Both the position numbers and the translations under genes were made by a program. From positions 27,127,797 through 27,191,796 of the forward strand of contig OX457053.1 of assembly GCA_949752735.1 (NCBI GenBank): a DNA stretch of 64,000 nt, in the 5' to 3' direction. Origin of the DNA: Lumbricus terrestris. Taxonomy: Eukaryota > Annelida > Clitellata > Crassiclitellata > Lumbricidae. Below are positions 13,081-23,965 of this stretch, one piece after another; position 1 is the first letter of the stretch; every line of letters starts with the position of its first letter. Under the pieces are notes generated by a model, which had not been told where the DNA came from, searched no databases, and saw only the letters and a program-made list of their open reading frames with translations.

Positions 13081-14545
13081 TCGTCATTTGATATGCCCTG
13101 AATAAAGATAAATTATAGGCCTAGAACTTTATCTATGCCGGTTTCTATGGTGATACGTGTGGCATTCGGGTGAATTTTAGTCTTGAACTTTGTATTAGTG
13201 AGCTAGAAAATCTTCCTCTGCCTTGAATCACTGTGGTATCCCAATATAAATATGTGTTTTTATATCGATTCTGTCACACTTGAAGTTTCGCTATTTTAAA
13301 GAAAACCTTGATCCTTTTTCTCAAAAAAATAAGCATGCTTTTCTTCCAATGAAAGGTAGTCTTATATTACGTGAACTTGTGAGGGACGCGTTAGGTATCA
13401 CCATAGTTGTAAAAAACGTTTTTTTCGTTTTTTATTCTCTCCCAAAAAACGTCGTTTTTTCGTTTTTTATTTTTCCCATCGTTTTTTATCGTTTTTTTCG
13501 ATCTTTATGTAACTTTATTTAACTATTTTCTGTCTAATAATATTTTCCTTAATTTATTTTTTTCTGATATTCCATACGTTTTCACCGTACTCTCAAGGAT
13601 GTAGCTAACTATAGGGTCTTTATGTAATTGTTTAAGTCATTATTTTGAGAAATACATGTAGGCCTAGTAGACTTCTACACGAAATGAAATTTGTAAGAGT
13701 TATTTTGATATAAAATTCTTGGGCCTATAATTAATATTTATAAGTAACAATTTTAAGCATATATGTACAATATATAATTTAGTAAACATCTGTGGTTTTT
13801 GCTTCTGGTTAGATTTTAATTATGTTATGTCGATCAGCATAAACTTATAATGTGGACTTGTGTCTACAATTTAAATTAGAAAAGATTTCGATACCTTTAA
13901 TTTGTCCGAATTTCTTATTAAACAAAAGTTATAAGAAAAAATAACTGTGGTAGATTAATGTTACTTTTACCAATTATTTTGACCTAATAATAAAGTTGTG
14001 TTATTTGCAGTTTCTTGATAAAATTGCATAGACTAAGCAAAGTTTGTAAGCTGAAAATGAAATTTCAGATGCAACAAAGGCAAATTATTTTCCGTTTCCG
14101 TTTTTTATCGTTTTTTGGTCGTTTTTTATTATTTCGAAAAAACGACGTTTTTTACCGTTTTTTATTTTAGTTTCATCGTTTTTTACATCTATGGGTATCA
14201 CAATCTCGCAGAAATATCGTCTTTTGTCACTTTTGATATACCAGAATGAAGATATGAGCCTTTATCTAGACCTACATCAGTTAACATGGTGATCCGATTG
14301 TCTTTAAGGCTACTTCTCTACTCCAATGTTGCAACGATCATAAACGACTCCCCACCAATTCTTCCTCTACACGTCTTGAATTACAGTAGTCTGCATACCT
14401 AAACATGTCATAGACCTAATCAATCGATTCTGGCCTCTCTTGAAATATCGTGATTTTTTTCGAGAAAACCTTGATTGTTTTAGTTCATCGATTTTTTCGT
14501 GGAAAAACGTTGACCACGTCTAATGATTATTATATTAAGTGAGAT
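13081..14545. repeat. Degenerate satellite edge, split by a MITE
   Basis: Recognisable but heavily mutated monomer sequence continues to about 14,545: GTGATACG, a CACACTTGAAG-like word near 13,277, TTATATTACGTGAACTTG near 13,365, then, after the inserted MITE, AACATGGTGATCCGATTG near 14,283 and a GTTGACCACGTC-like word near 14,508. The gradient from homogenised core to decayed edge is what unequal exchange is expected to leave at an array border. Confidence 0.8.
13402..14193. mobile_element. hAT-type MITE (CATAGATGTAAAAAACG family), copy 1
   Basis: Terminal inverted repeats CATAGTTGTAAAAAACG and, on the other strand, CATAGATGTAAAAAACG enclose 792 bp rich in CGTTTTTT and AAAAAACG runs. An 8-bp direct duplication GGTATCAC (13,394-13,401 and 14,194-14,201) flanks it, as expected for hAT transposition. 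It interrupts a degenerate satellite monomer. No transposase is encoded. Confidence 0.85.
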
Positions 14546-15130
14546 TTAGATCAGTGGAATCTCGAATTTCAGAATAATTAGAAGGTGGAAAAACATTCAG
14601 TGTTAGCATTTTCATTCAACAGAAATTGTAACAATTTGAAATATATAGTGATTGTAGTCTATTTTCACTTTAGCACAGGCCTATTTTAATTTTAAAGATA
14701 TTGACATAATGACGATTGCATGGTGTGTCGCCAAATTTGTTTGCGAGCTTAGGTGTTTCACGCGCAGAAAAAAGTTGAGAACCTCTGGTTTAAGAGAGCA
14801 GCAACAGTTACTCTTTGAATTACTACCATAACTTAGGCTACGACAGAAAGTTTAACTGTGCGTAAACAGATTGCCCAGTATTGCACAGTATTTCGTTGTT
14901 TTTGGTCACCTGCGTGCTGATAGCTGGTTTTACGGTAAGCCTAGACTTGCCACCCCTTCCATATGCCCAAGGTTCAAGAATTTGACCTTCGCTCAATTGC
15001 TGATATACAAATAATTGACGACTAGGCTTATATATAACTGGGTTAGGGTTGGCATCAACTTCACACACAAATCTAACAGCTCAAAGCACACGCAAACACT
15101 ATGCACACTTGAACCATAAATTATGCAGTG
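14546..15130. other. No recognisable feature
   Basis: AT-rich sequence between the satellite edge and a microsatellite. Short open frames exist but show neither splice-flanked coding structure nor a family I recognise. Confidence 0.5.
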
Positions 15131-15420
15131 GATGTTGGATAGATGGATGGATTTATGGATGGATGGATGGATGGACGGATGATTGCCTGCATGCATTCGT
15201 GGATGGACGGACGGATGGATGGATGAATGAGTGGATGGATAGATGGATAGATAAATGCATGGGTAAATTGGTGGATGGATGCATGCATGAATGGGCGGAC
15301 TGGTGGATGCATGCATGGATGGATAGACTGGTGGATGGATGAATGGATGTATATGACTGGTGGGTCGATTCGTGGATGGACGGATGAATGGGTAGATGGA
15401 TGGATTGATTGATGGATAAA
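15131..15420. repeat. ATGG/GATG tetranucleotide microsatellite, degenerate
   Basis: About 290 bp of GGATGGATGGATG-type repeats with interruptions. Several overlapping open frames here (Trp/Met/Asp-rich on plus, His/Pro/Ser-rich on minus) are products of the repeat, not genes. The next stretch to 15,885 shows nothing I recognise. Confidence 0.9.
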
Positions 15421-15884
15421 TAATAATCTTCGTTTAATTTAGGAAAAGAGACAAATCCAAATGATGTTGAGACAACATACAAAATTTAATAGAAACAATA
15501 ATGCAGGATTGACCTCAAAGTTACCAACAACTCACTCGTTGCATCAATTATCATATCAAAGCACAAGTTACTGTCTGTTGTGCATTAGAAAGTCAATTAT
15601 AGTTTGCCGCAACGCACAATCACTTCGGCTACATGAACGTTATTCTGTCAGCCAAACGAATATATACGTTAATACCGAATAATATTGTTCATTATCCAAA
15701 CGCATGGGAGCCCGCAGACATCTTGCAGAAGGGGCAAAACACAAATTCTCGCGGAAAAAAAATTTCTGCAAGACTTTGAAAGATGCAAAGCAATAAAAGA
15801 AGAACATAGTTATGGGGTGTTAATTTTATCAAAGAGGTAGCCTATCTTATATATATATGTAAATTTCTTAGTTTTGCATCTGTG

Positions 15885-16545
15885 CATCGTTAGTAGCCTC
15901 ATCATTAATAGCCTATCATTAGTAGCCTATCATTAGTAGCCTATCATTAGTAGCCTATCGTTAGTAGCCTATCATTAGTAGCCTATCGTTAGCAGCCTAT
16001 GGTTAGTAGCCTATCATTAGTAGCCTATCGTTAGTAGCCTATCATTAGTAACCTATCATTAGTAGCCTATCATTAGTAGCCTATCATTAGTAGCCTATCG
16101 TTAGTAGCCTATCATTAGTAGCCTATCGTTAGCAGCCTATGGTTAGTAGCCTATTATTAGTAGCCTATCGTTAGTAGCCTATCATTAGTAACCCATCATT
16201 AGTAGCCTATCGTTAGTAGTCTATCATTAGTAACGTATCGTTAATAGCCTATCATTAGTAGCTTATTGTTAGTAGCCTAACGTTAGTAGCCTATCATTAG
16301 TAGCTTATTGTTAGTAGCCTATCGTTAGTAGCCTATCATTAGTAACCCATCATTAGTAGCCTATCGTTAGTAGTCTATCATTAGTAACGTATCGTTAATA
16401 GCCTATCATTAGTAGCTTATTGTTAGTAGCCTAACGTTAGTAGCCTATCATTAGTAACCTATCATTAGTAGTCTATCATTAGTAGCCTATCGTTAGTAGC
16501 CTATCATTAGTAGCCTACCATATCGTTAGTAGCCTATCATTAGTG
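15885..16545. repeat. 14-bp minisatellite (TAGCCTATCRTTAG)n
   Basis: About 45 tandem copies of a 14-bp unit alternating TAGCCTATCATTAG and TAGCCTATCGTTAG. Longer blocks inside also recur, for example the AGCAGCCTATGGTTAG segment near 15,990 and 16,130. It begins about 135 bp past the stop codon of the UNC93-like gene, so it may lie in that gene's 3' untranslated region or just beyond it. Confidence 0.9.
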
Positions 16546-16678
16546 CGTTAGCGCGAAGAAATTGGTTAAAAACGAAAATTCAGTAGTTAAGAATAGGTGA
16601 AATTTCCAGAGGTGGTGAGGAAGTGTCCATCCTTGCCCCTATGTCCGGGCGCCCATGTCCACGTCCAAATGTCAATCT

Positions 16679-17061
16679 CTACAACTTGATGCTGTCCATC
16701 TCGTCGACGTTTGCCACAGTAACCGACGTGGCAATGGTCGGTGGCAATGGCTTGTCTACGGAAATCTCTTCGCTTGGCAAAGTAACCGCAAAGATTTCGC
16801 CTTTAGCTTCAGCTTCCTTCGAGTCGATTTCATTCCCCGTCTTCTCTGCTTTCCCAGACGGAGCCTTTCTCATGTAGAGGACGTAGACGGCGGTAAGGAG
16901 GACCATGCCGAAGCACATGAGACCCATCGCGACGTAGAGCTTAACGCTCGTGCAGAGGTAGTTACTGTAGGCGAACTCTATGATGTTACCGACGGCCTTC
17001 CAGAAGTTTAGATTCGAGAAGGCTGCGGGGAATGTTGTGGGGAAGAGAAATCCGTAGAGAG
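16679..17061 (-). CDS. UNC93A: UNC93-like protein, exon 6 (last coding exon)
   Basis: This exon supplies residues 445-571 and the stop codon (16,679-16,681). The acceptor is TTTCTTTCAG before CT, completing a GCT Ala codon begun in exon 5 to give the ALYG junction seen in UNC93A proteins. It encodes the last two membrane segments, including NFWKAVGNIIEFAYS and LYVAMGLMCFGMVLL, which match the family's 'W-A-G-I-F-YS' region. A hydrophilic cytosolic tail of about 65 residues follows, rich in Glu, Lys, Ser and Thr and ending MDSIKL. The tail is not conserved as far as I can tell. Confidence 0.9.
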
Positions 17062-17125
17062 CTGAAAGAAACAAGATTTCTAGATTAGTTCAGCAAATCT
17101 GGTGGGCCTTAAAAACACTTAGAAA

Positions 17126-17561
17126 CATAGATGTAAAAAACGATGGAAACGAAATAAAAAACGGAAAAAAACGTCGTTTTTTTCGAAAAAATAAAAAACC
17201 ACAAAAAAACGATGAAAAAAACGGAAACGGTAAATAATTTGACTTTGCTACATCTAAAACCGCATTTTAAGCTTGAAAACATTCATTAGGAACCTACTAC
17301 ACGCAGGCTATCTCTTAAATGATGATGTTAAACGATGAAATAATGACTTTAGTTAGATGAATTCTTGAGAGTTGGCGGAAAACATAAGGAATATCAGAAA
17401 AAAGTGAAAATTAAGGAAAATAATAACCGAAAGTAAATGAATAAATAAAGTTAAAGAAAGAATAAAAAACGATAAAAAACGATGGGATAAATAAAAAACG
17501 AAAAAAACGACGTTTTTTGGGAGAGAATAAAAAACGGAAAAAAACGTTTTTTACATCTATG
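17126..17561. mobile_element. hAT-type MITE (CATAGATGTAAAAAACG family), copy 2
   Basis: Same termini as the copy in the satellite: CATAGATGTAAAAAACG at the left and its inverse at the right, with an 8-bp duplication CTTAGAAA at 17,118-17,125 and 17,562-17,569. It is 436 bp, shorter than copy 1, and shares the internal AAAAAACGACG blocks. It lies in the last intron of the UNC93-like gene. Confidence 0.9.
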
Positions 17562-17576
17562 CTTAGAAATACACTT

Positions 17577-17832
17577 CAGTGGCATAGCCAGGAATTTATG
17601 ATTGGGGGTTGGGGGTTTAATGACCTGGCCAGATGCCCTTTCTGATACCAACCTAACAGTGTTACAGTAAATAAAAGGGAATAGAGTAACAAAGGGAATA
17701 AGGTAAGAAAAACAATTGTTACTACAAGCAATTGTTTTGTTTTTCTTATTCTAGTGAATAAATAACTTCTTAAAAACTTTTTCCTAGGCCAATGGGGCGT
17801 TTAACCGCCGAAACCCCTTGTCTACGCCACTG
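17577..17832. mobile_element. hAT-type MITE, CAGTGGCRTAG termini
   Basis: Starts CAGTGGCATAGCCAGG and ends CTACGCCACTG, imperfect inverted termini of the common hAT type. The flanking octamers (ATACACTT and GCAAGTTC) do not match, so the target duplication has decayed or an end is misplaced. The remaining sequence to 18,050 is unassigned. Confidence 0.6.
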
Positions 17833-18051
17833 GCAAGTTCAACCAACAGTTATATGCCTAAAAAGATATGAAACTGGAAATAGATGAGGTGGAGACACAG
17901 AGGGAAAAAGAGACAGGATAATTTGGAAAAGAGGGATTGCACAGTCGGGAAAATTGATAGGATGGAAGTGAAGGAATCAGAGAGGGAGAGGGACTGTGGG
18001 AGAGAGGAATGGAAAGGACGCGCCATCGATCAAATGTTGAATATATCGAAA

Positions 18052-19435
18052 AGTAAGTAAGTAAGTAAGTAAGTATGTACTTTAATGGACCGCCTGCAAA
18101 CGCACTGCGGGAACATCAATCAGTTATGAACAACAATGAATATATATATACATACATAACTAAATAATCAATAGGCCTAATAAAGTCAGTGAAAATGCAG
18201 TTAATTTCATTGTTACATAAAGTATGCTAAATAGCAGAATAAACATATCGATAGTCATTTCATTTATAGATCATTCGTGTAATAAAACCTTTCCTAGTTA
18301 ATGTATCAGCATATGGAATCTCTCGATTGTGTGATCGAGGGCGGAGGGAGTAGGTAACATTTTTTATAGGAGGCAACAGGCAATTAAGAACATGGCTAGG
18401 ATTGTAAAGCACAGACGAAAAAGAGAGGTGTCAGCACGGCCACAGAGGTCATCAAAAGACTTCTGGTCTTCAGGCAGATACTTGTGTCGGACCATTTTAC
18501 GTATTATTGAGTTAATACGCGTTCTCTGTGCGGTATTGGCAAAACCATACCATGCAGGAGAAGCATAGAGAAGGCGGGCCAACGTTGTGGCCCGAACAAC
18601 GTCAAACAGGCGAAGATCAGCGAGTCCATGAGAAATAAGAATGCGTATTGCGTAGAGCGATTGGTTGGCCTTAATGCAGATACGATCAATATGCAAGTCA
18701 AAGTTAAGCTTATTCGAAATTGTTACCCCTAGGATGACAGATTTTGTCACCCTCTCCATACCAGGTATAGGAGGAGGGAGATTGGTTAGCTTTGACCTTG
18801 GACGACTAATTATCATCTCCTTAGATTTACCATGGTTGAGTTTTAGGTTACTAGTAAGAGCCCACATTGCAACATTGTCGAGTTCAGAAGAAGTGGTAGC
18901 AATAGCAGAAGCAGGAATTAAGATGTAGCTGTCATCTGCGTATTTCAGCAGACTATTACTACGGTGAACTGGTGTCAGACCTGAAATGACTACCACAAAA
19001 TCATCCGGTCCAAGTCCCGAGCCCTGAATAATACTTGCGTTAATCCTACAAAAGGTTGAAACTTGGCCAAGAAATTTAGTGCAGTGTTGTCGATTATGCA
19101 ATAAGGATAAGATCCAATTATACAGAAAGTCAGGTAAAGGCATTTGAGCAAGCCGTTCAGATAAGTACGAATGTCTAACTGTATCAAAGGCACGGGAAAA
19201 GTCTAGCGAGATAAGACGCACATATGGCTCATCATGAAGCATGTCCAAAAGTCTATGAGTAAGACCAATAAGAGCAGATGTGGTGGATCCAGAAGGCCGA
19301 AATGCATATTGGTCACTAAAAGCAGAATTAGACTCAGGATCATTGAAGATTGGGTAAAAATATCTCCTCGCAACTATTTTTTCCAACATGCGGCAGAGTA
19401 CCGGGGTGATTGAGATAGGCCTAAAATCTGACTCA
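18052..19435 (-). mobile_element. 5'-truncated LINE with reverse transcriptase fragment, copy in UNC93 intron 5
   Basis: The minus-strand reading frame (18,364-19,389, extendable upstream in frame to about 19,432 through FRPISITPVLCR) is the C-terminal two thirds of a non-LTR reverse transcriptase. It shows a PISITPVL fingers motif, SLDFSRAFDTVRHS (catalytic Asp), IIQGSGLGP and the KYADDSYIL active-site motif, then a thumb region. The start is truncated and there is no endonuclease domain. On the minus strand the element ends in a (TTAC)n tail, seen as (AAGT)n at 18,052-18,075. The insert has the same orientation as the host gene. The RT resembles invertebrate LINEs of the Jockey/CR1-like assemblage; I cannot place the clade. 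Confidence 0.85.
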
Positions 19436-19764
19436 CTAAAATCTGACTGAAAACTTCGACGTCTCTCCCGTAGAGAAGTTACTTTCTAAGCAAATACCGA
19501 CGAACACCCGGATCATGGCTTATATATGAACAATAATATTATTATTATGAGACGAAGTTCTGATCAGCCGCAGTATATAAATGCAGTCATTATTCCTAGT
19601 TTGTTTCGATTGAATTAGAATGGCTATTATAGAGTAGATATAATTCAAATGCACCTCAACATCGGTCTAAACAAGCTTAAGTTAAGATAGACTTGATTAT
19701 TCTAACAGGTCTTTTGACCATAAAAAATCTGAGTAGAAATCTTGAGCAGGTCTATACAAATTCT

Positions 19765-19960
19765 GACTGACTGACTGACTGATTGATTGACTGATTGACT
19801 GATTGATCGATTGACTGACTGACTGACTGATTTATTGATTGACTGACTGACTGACTGACTGATTGACTGATTGACTGATTGACTGACTGATTGACTGATT
19901 GACTGACTGATTGACTGATTGACTGACTGATTGACTGGCTGATTGATTGATTGATTGATT
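19765..19960. repeat. GACTGATT-type simple repeat next to exon 5
   Basis: Tandem GACT and GATT tetranucleotides. On the gene's strand this is AATC/AGTC repeated, beginning about 14 nt after the 5' splice site of exon 5. A long open frame with Ser-Gln-Ser-Val-Asn repeats runs through it but is only the repeat translated past the splice donor. Confidence 0.9.
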
Positions 19961-19974
19961 CAAAAGCAACTTAC

Positions 19975-20106
19975 CACTCATCTGGACCAACCAAATGCCT
20001 TCAGCCAACGTGTTGAACAATGGAACAATGAAGAAGAAAACTTCCTCGTCTTTCGAAGGATTCCAGAAAATGAGGATCAACTGGAAGAGCAGATCGGCGC
20101 AGAAGG
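19975..20106 (-). CDS. UNC93A: UNC93-like protein, exon 5
   Basis: A 132-nt exon for residues 401-445, with acceptor TCTTGTAG before CC and donor GTAAGT after ATGAGTG. It begins with two bases completing a codon and ends with one base of the next, matching exons 4 and 6. The peptide AFCADLLFQLILIFWNPSKD aligns with the family segment that ends LLLW before a short loop, followed by FFFIVPLFNTLAEGIWLVQ, a membrane helix with the conserved W...Q end. The exon is sandwiched between ATCA-rich tandem repeats on both sides. Confidence 0.9.
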
Positions 20107-20129
20107 CTACAAGACAATAAACACCACAG

Positions 20130-20370
20130 ACAATCAATAAAACACAATCATTCACAATAAATACAATCAAAAAGGACAATCAAAATAGACAATCAATCAC
20201 AGACAATCAATCACAGACAATCAATCACAGACGATCAATCACAGACAATCAATCACAGACAATTAATCAAAGACAATTAGTGACAGCCAATCAATCACCG
20301 ACAATCAATCACCCACAATCAATCATACACAACATATCACAGGGAATGAATACCAAGCAATGAATCTCAG
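20130..20370. repeat. Tandem repeat CAATCAATCACAGA
   Basis: Degenerate 14-bp tandem repeat (CAATCAATCACAGA and variants), continuing after a LINE fragment at about 20,840-20,890. It lies immediately upstream, in transcript sense, of exon 5 of the UNC93-like gene and approaches within about 25 nt of its acceptor. Confidence 0.85.
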
Positions 20371-20371
20371 A

Positions 20372-20838
20372 CAATGAATCTTCTTTTTATTCTTTCCCTT
20401 CAGGCTAGGATTATTCCCTCTGGCGAGGGGTCAGCCACTCGGATCCTTCTCCTCCACTTGTCTCTGCTTCCGGTGTCTTCTTTCTTCAATTTGAGCAGCT
20501 TCAGGTCTTGTTGTATCACGTCCTCCCATCTTTTCTTCTGTCGTCCCCGACTGCGTCGACCATATACTTCCGCTTGCATGATTCTTTTGACACAGCTACC
20601 CTCCTCTTTTCTCATTACGTGTCCATACCACCGCAGCCTGGTCTCCCGTGCTTTGTCAGTGATGCATGCCACACCGATCTTTTTCCTGATGTCCTCACTT
20701 CGTTTCATGTCTTTCAGTGATATTTCAAGCATCCATCGCAGCATTCTCATCTCTGTTCTTTCCAGCAAACTCTCGTCCCTTTTCGTTAATGCCCAGGCCT
20801 CTGCTCCATATAGCATTACTGGCCTTATCATGGTAAAA
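20372..20838 (-). mobile_element. 5'-truncated LINE fragment (RT C-terminal region) inserted in a tandem repeat
   Basis: The minus-strand frame encodes MLYGAEAWALTKRDESLLE, RMLRWMLEISLKDMKRSEDI, RWYGHVMRKEEGS and GRRSRGRQKKRWEDVI, the signature C-terminal region after the RT of many RTE- or CR1-like LINEs. No RT catalytic part is present. It splits the CAATCAATCACAGA repeat, and AATGAATC occurs on both sides (about 20,366 and 20,837), a plausible short target duplication. It lies in intron 4 of the UNC93-like gene. Confidence 0.8.
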
Positions 20839-20889
20839 TGAATCACAGACAATCAATCACAAACAATCAGTTACAGATAATCAATCACA

Positions 20890-21520
20890 GCATTCGCACG
20901 TCGGTCATCAGCAGGTTCGCATTAAGGTAAGTGCGGGGTCAATTACCGGTATACCCTACCAAGGTCGAATCAGTCCTTAACTTGCTAGACGGCGTTGGCA
21001 AAATTAACAGCAGAACGTGATGGCCTGGCTGCCAAACTATAAAATTTCACTCCTGTGGTCCTCCTTTCATGCTATGACTTGCAAGTTGTAACCACACTGC
21101 ATCCACGTCAGTTTAATAAAGCGAAGGTTATTAGAAATAAAACGAGCAATCCAGAAAGCTGCAGGAGTAGATGAACGTGACCTTTGTCCCATGACTTCAA
21201 TTATTTATTTATTTTATTGCCAAAGAAACAAAAAGAACATGTGTACAAGTAGTAGATACAGAAGCGGTCTCTGAGCAACAGGAAGCCCGGAAAAAGCTAA
21301 GAGCGTATATCAACCTGGCCCCTAAATTACATTTACATTTCAGTCAACGTTCCATGTCACACAGTTGTAAGCAAAAATGTTCTGTTGAGACCATATGAAT
21401 GTTAGCACTGACCAATAGGCCTATTATATAGCAAAATAGCAACATAATCAGTACAAAATTATAATTGACGTCTGTATACGTCTAAATCGTGCTCATAGCG
21501 GCATACTAACATCTACTTTA
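20890..21520. other. Intron sequence without recognisable feature
   Basis: Part of intron 4 of the UNC93-like gene. I see no repeat family, RNA gene or coding exon here. A TTATTTATTTATTTTATTGCC stretch near 21,200 may be the decayed 3' end of another retroelement, but nothing else supports this. Confidence 0.4.
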
Positions 21521-21530
21521 TTGGACTTAC

Positions 21531-21666
21531 CAAAGACGAACATTGGAAAGAGGCCTGTGTACCCCACCACTTTGCCACCAAGCAGAGAGACCACTGCGTT
21601 GACGACAGAACTCGGAATCATGCACCAGCCAATCATCCACAACCCCAGATAGCAAGACACGAACGA
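21531..21666 (-). CDS. UNC93A: UNC93-like protein, exon 4
   Basis: A 136-nt exon for residues 356-400 plus one base. Acceptor TTTTTCAG before TCG, donor GTAAGT after TTTG. It starts in phase 0, so the junction reads EYTK|SFVSCYLG, which aligns residue for residue with the EYTRSYVTCTLG region of UNC93A proteins. The rest (LGLWMIGWCMIPSSVVNAVV, LLGGKVVGYTGLFPMFVF) gives one membrane helix and the conserved GK...YTG loop. Confidence 0.92.
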
Positions 21667-21711
21667 CTGAAAAACATCAAGCCAGAACAATTCTCTAGCA
21701 TGACTAGTGAT

Positions 21712-21906
21712 CAGGGCTGTTCTTAAGGAATTTTTAGAACTGCGCAACTCCTTCTTTCCTTTCCCGTCATCCATGGTTAATTACTTCCAATCGGAGGAAA
21801 ATGACCTTTTTTGCTAGTTTTAACTGTACAGAAGTGCTTCTAAAACAGCACAAATCCATTTAGAACTGCACATTTTGTGTACAACTGCACGTTAAAAAAA
21901 GCCTTG
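21712..21906. mobile_element. hAT-type MITE (CAGGGCTGTT family), copy 1
   Basis: Starts CAGGGCTGTTCTTAAGG and ends AAAAAAAGCCTTG, imperfect inverted termini. The 8-bp flanks CTAGTGAT and CTAGTAAT match at seven of eight positions. The internal GAACTGCACATTTTGTGTAC sequence recurs in three more copies (39,276; 51,872; 55,243). The insertion is 46 nt upstream of exon 4 in gene sense, in intron 3, so its left end is close to the acceptor's branch region. Confidence 0.8.
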
Positions 21907-21937
21907 CTAGTAATTCTAAAAGAATCTTGCTATTATA

Positions 21938-22168
21938 GGGACGCGGTTGTGAAGTGAGTAGGCCTATGTTCGTTGCCTTGCAGCCGGAGGGCTGCATGTT
22001 CGAATCCATCTCAAGTCGCAGCGTGGGGACCTTGGGCAAGTCCTTAACTCACAATTGCTCAGCGATTCGGCTTGAAACTCCGAAGCAGTGTCCGCGCTGT
22101 ATTTGGGAGCGCCTCTGAGTAAAGAGCTTGAAGGGGCGCTATAACAAGTGCACAAACAGACATGGTCG
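21938..22168 (+). mobile_element. tRNA-derived SINE, copy 1
   Basis: Begins GGGACGCGG, has a mutated B-box-like GTTCGAATCC, then the family body (ACCTTGGGCAAGTCCTT, TTGCTCAGCG, GGGAGCGCCTCTGAGTA) and the end GGCGCTATAACAAGTGCAC. The tRNA-related head plus an unrelated body marks it as a SINE, not a tRNA gene. Confidence 0.85.
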
Positions 22169-23540
22169 TACTGTAGCGTTTCAGCCACAAAACAATGTGC
22201 GCTACGAAAATATGCGCTATTAAAGCGCGACCACTGCGTCAAAAGAGCGCGACCGACAGTTAAAGTCTGCAGAACGTTGCTGGAAGCAGACGAGATCGAC
22301 GGCGAGGCATAACACAGCCAGACCGCATCTCAAACGCGGGTACGAGTAGGGCTAATGTTAGTTTTAATTCAATAATAAATTTTAGGTAGGTCCAATCGCT
22401 TTAATTTAGGGCGTAAGTTACGGAGAAGTCGTTTGGGAAGCGACAAAAAGAAACCCGGTGACGATCCGACAATAAATGGATTTTTGGCGAATTATCCAAG
22501 ATTTTTCACGGGCTGAAAAATCGCGTTTAAACAGTGATATTCCGGTGGAATAAAGCCTGCCACACGGTGCTCTGCTATATACGTGGAGTAATGGCGATTA
22601 CTCCATGGGCAATGAGTTTCAACTCGGTTCTTCTCATTGCTCTCTACGCAGCCCTGGCACGTTGAATTGACATTGCTACGTTGGTTTGTTGGTGTCCAAA
22701 CGTTTTCTGGTGAATTTGACGAGAAATATTGTATCCGGAGCGAATCCGCACCCGCGGAGGTTAAACGTTTACCTGCGGTGACGATCGAACGGCGGCCGAC
22801 TGGGCATCGCCCCGCTACGACGCACCAGGGAGAGTTGGTGGTGGCTCATCCCGTCTCACTTGTAACTGTTTCCTGGCATAAAGTGCCTTGGTTACCTGTT
22901 CGAAGAGAAGTTTTCCTGACTGTTGGGGCAGTCTCGTTGAGTGCTTGTAACGTAAAATAAAGCAGTTTTACCGCATCTGATCGAGGCTCCGGCGTGTGTA
23001 GGACTCGGCCCCTACCCGTCACGAGCCCGTCAGCATCATACATATCATAACGAATTCTACGTATCAAGAACGCTTCGGGCGTCGTTAGTACACTAATCCT
23101 TGAACCCGGAAAGACGAGTGGCTGTTTCGGACATTGCTGCTCGGGACTATCTGACCCTCGGTGACAATTGTTCCCTGTTGTCCGTAATACGCCGTTCGCT
23201 TTCGGAGCGGCCGGAGGCTCGATAGAAAGTATTGCCTCGTGCAGTAACTGTTTCTTTCCTCCTGCGACAAGTCACTTTTCCATCGTATTTGGCTAAACTT
23301 CCAGTGTTGCGGCAGTCAATTGCCCTGTACGTGTGACGCAGAACTAAAATCGTCAATCTTGGCGGCCCGCGTCGGTTAATCTGCACGGCCGGCCAAGGCG
23401 AGCGCGCAACCGTCGATAAGCGGTAAGGCCTCGATAATTCTGAATCCTTGTTTCCTGGTATCTGTAGCTGTGGTACCTCTTATAACTGCACACGGCGGCG
23501 TTTGGTGACCTCTGCGAACGTCGTGGGATCATCGTTTGCC

Positions 23541-23965
23541 GACGCGAAACTCGCCGCCGAAGAGACCGGCCGCCAATAAAAGTGCGAGCGTGAATAACTT
23601 TGTATCCTGTGGTCCAATCGTTTTGAACCAAGCGACAATCTGGTCCATCTCGACGAGTAGAAGACTTGCCCTGTGAGAGGTTTGTCTGTATCTGTCACGG
23701 TTTCGACGCTACAGTCTAGTGAGAACGCCTCGCGCGTGAGTGGACTTAGCCGACGCGAAACTTGGTTTCCCCGGTCTACTCGGCCGCCAATAAAAGTGTG
23801 AGCGTGAATAACTTTGTATCCTGTGGTCCAATCGCTTCGATCCAAGCGACAACCTCGTTCATCTGAGCGAGTAGAAGACTTTCCCTGTTGAGAGTTTGTC
23901 AGCCTCTGTTACGGTTTCGACGGTATAGTCTAGAGGAAACGCCTCGCGCGTGAAGTGGACTTAGC
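23541..23965 (+). repeat. 212-bp tandem duplication
   Basis: Two adjacent copies starting ACGCGAAACT at 23,541 and 23,753. Shared landmarks are CGGCCGCCAATAAAAGTG, GTGAATAACTTTGTATCCTG, GAGTAGAAGACTT and ACGCCTCGCGCGTGA. Copies differ at perhaps 15 percent of positions, so the duplication is not recent. Confidence 0.85.

Noticed and set aside
14838..15482. Several open frames rich in His-Pro-Ser or Trp-Met-Asp
   Set aside because: They are translations of the ATGG microsatellite in different frames.
17577..17832. 8-bp target duplication for the CAGTGGCATAG element
   Set aside because: Flanking octamers ATACACTT and GCAAGTTC do not match, so no duplication is claimed.
19832..19974. Ser-Gln-Asn repeat extension of the UNC93 exon 5 frame
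   Set aside because: It lies beyond a perfect GTAAGT donor and only reads through the AATC/AGTC repeat; splicing at 19,975 restores family homology.
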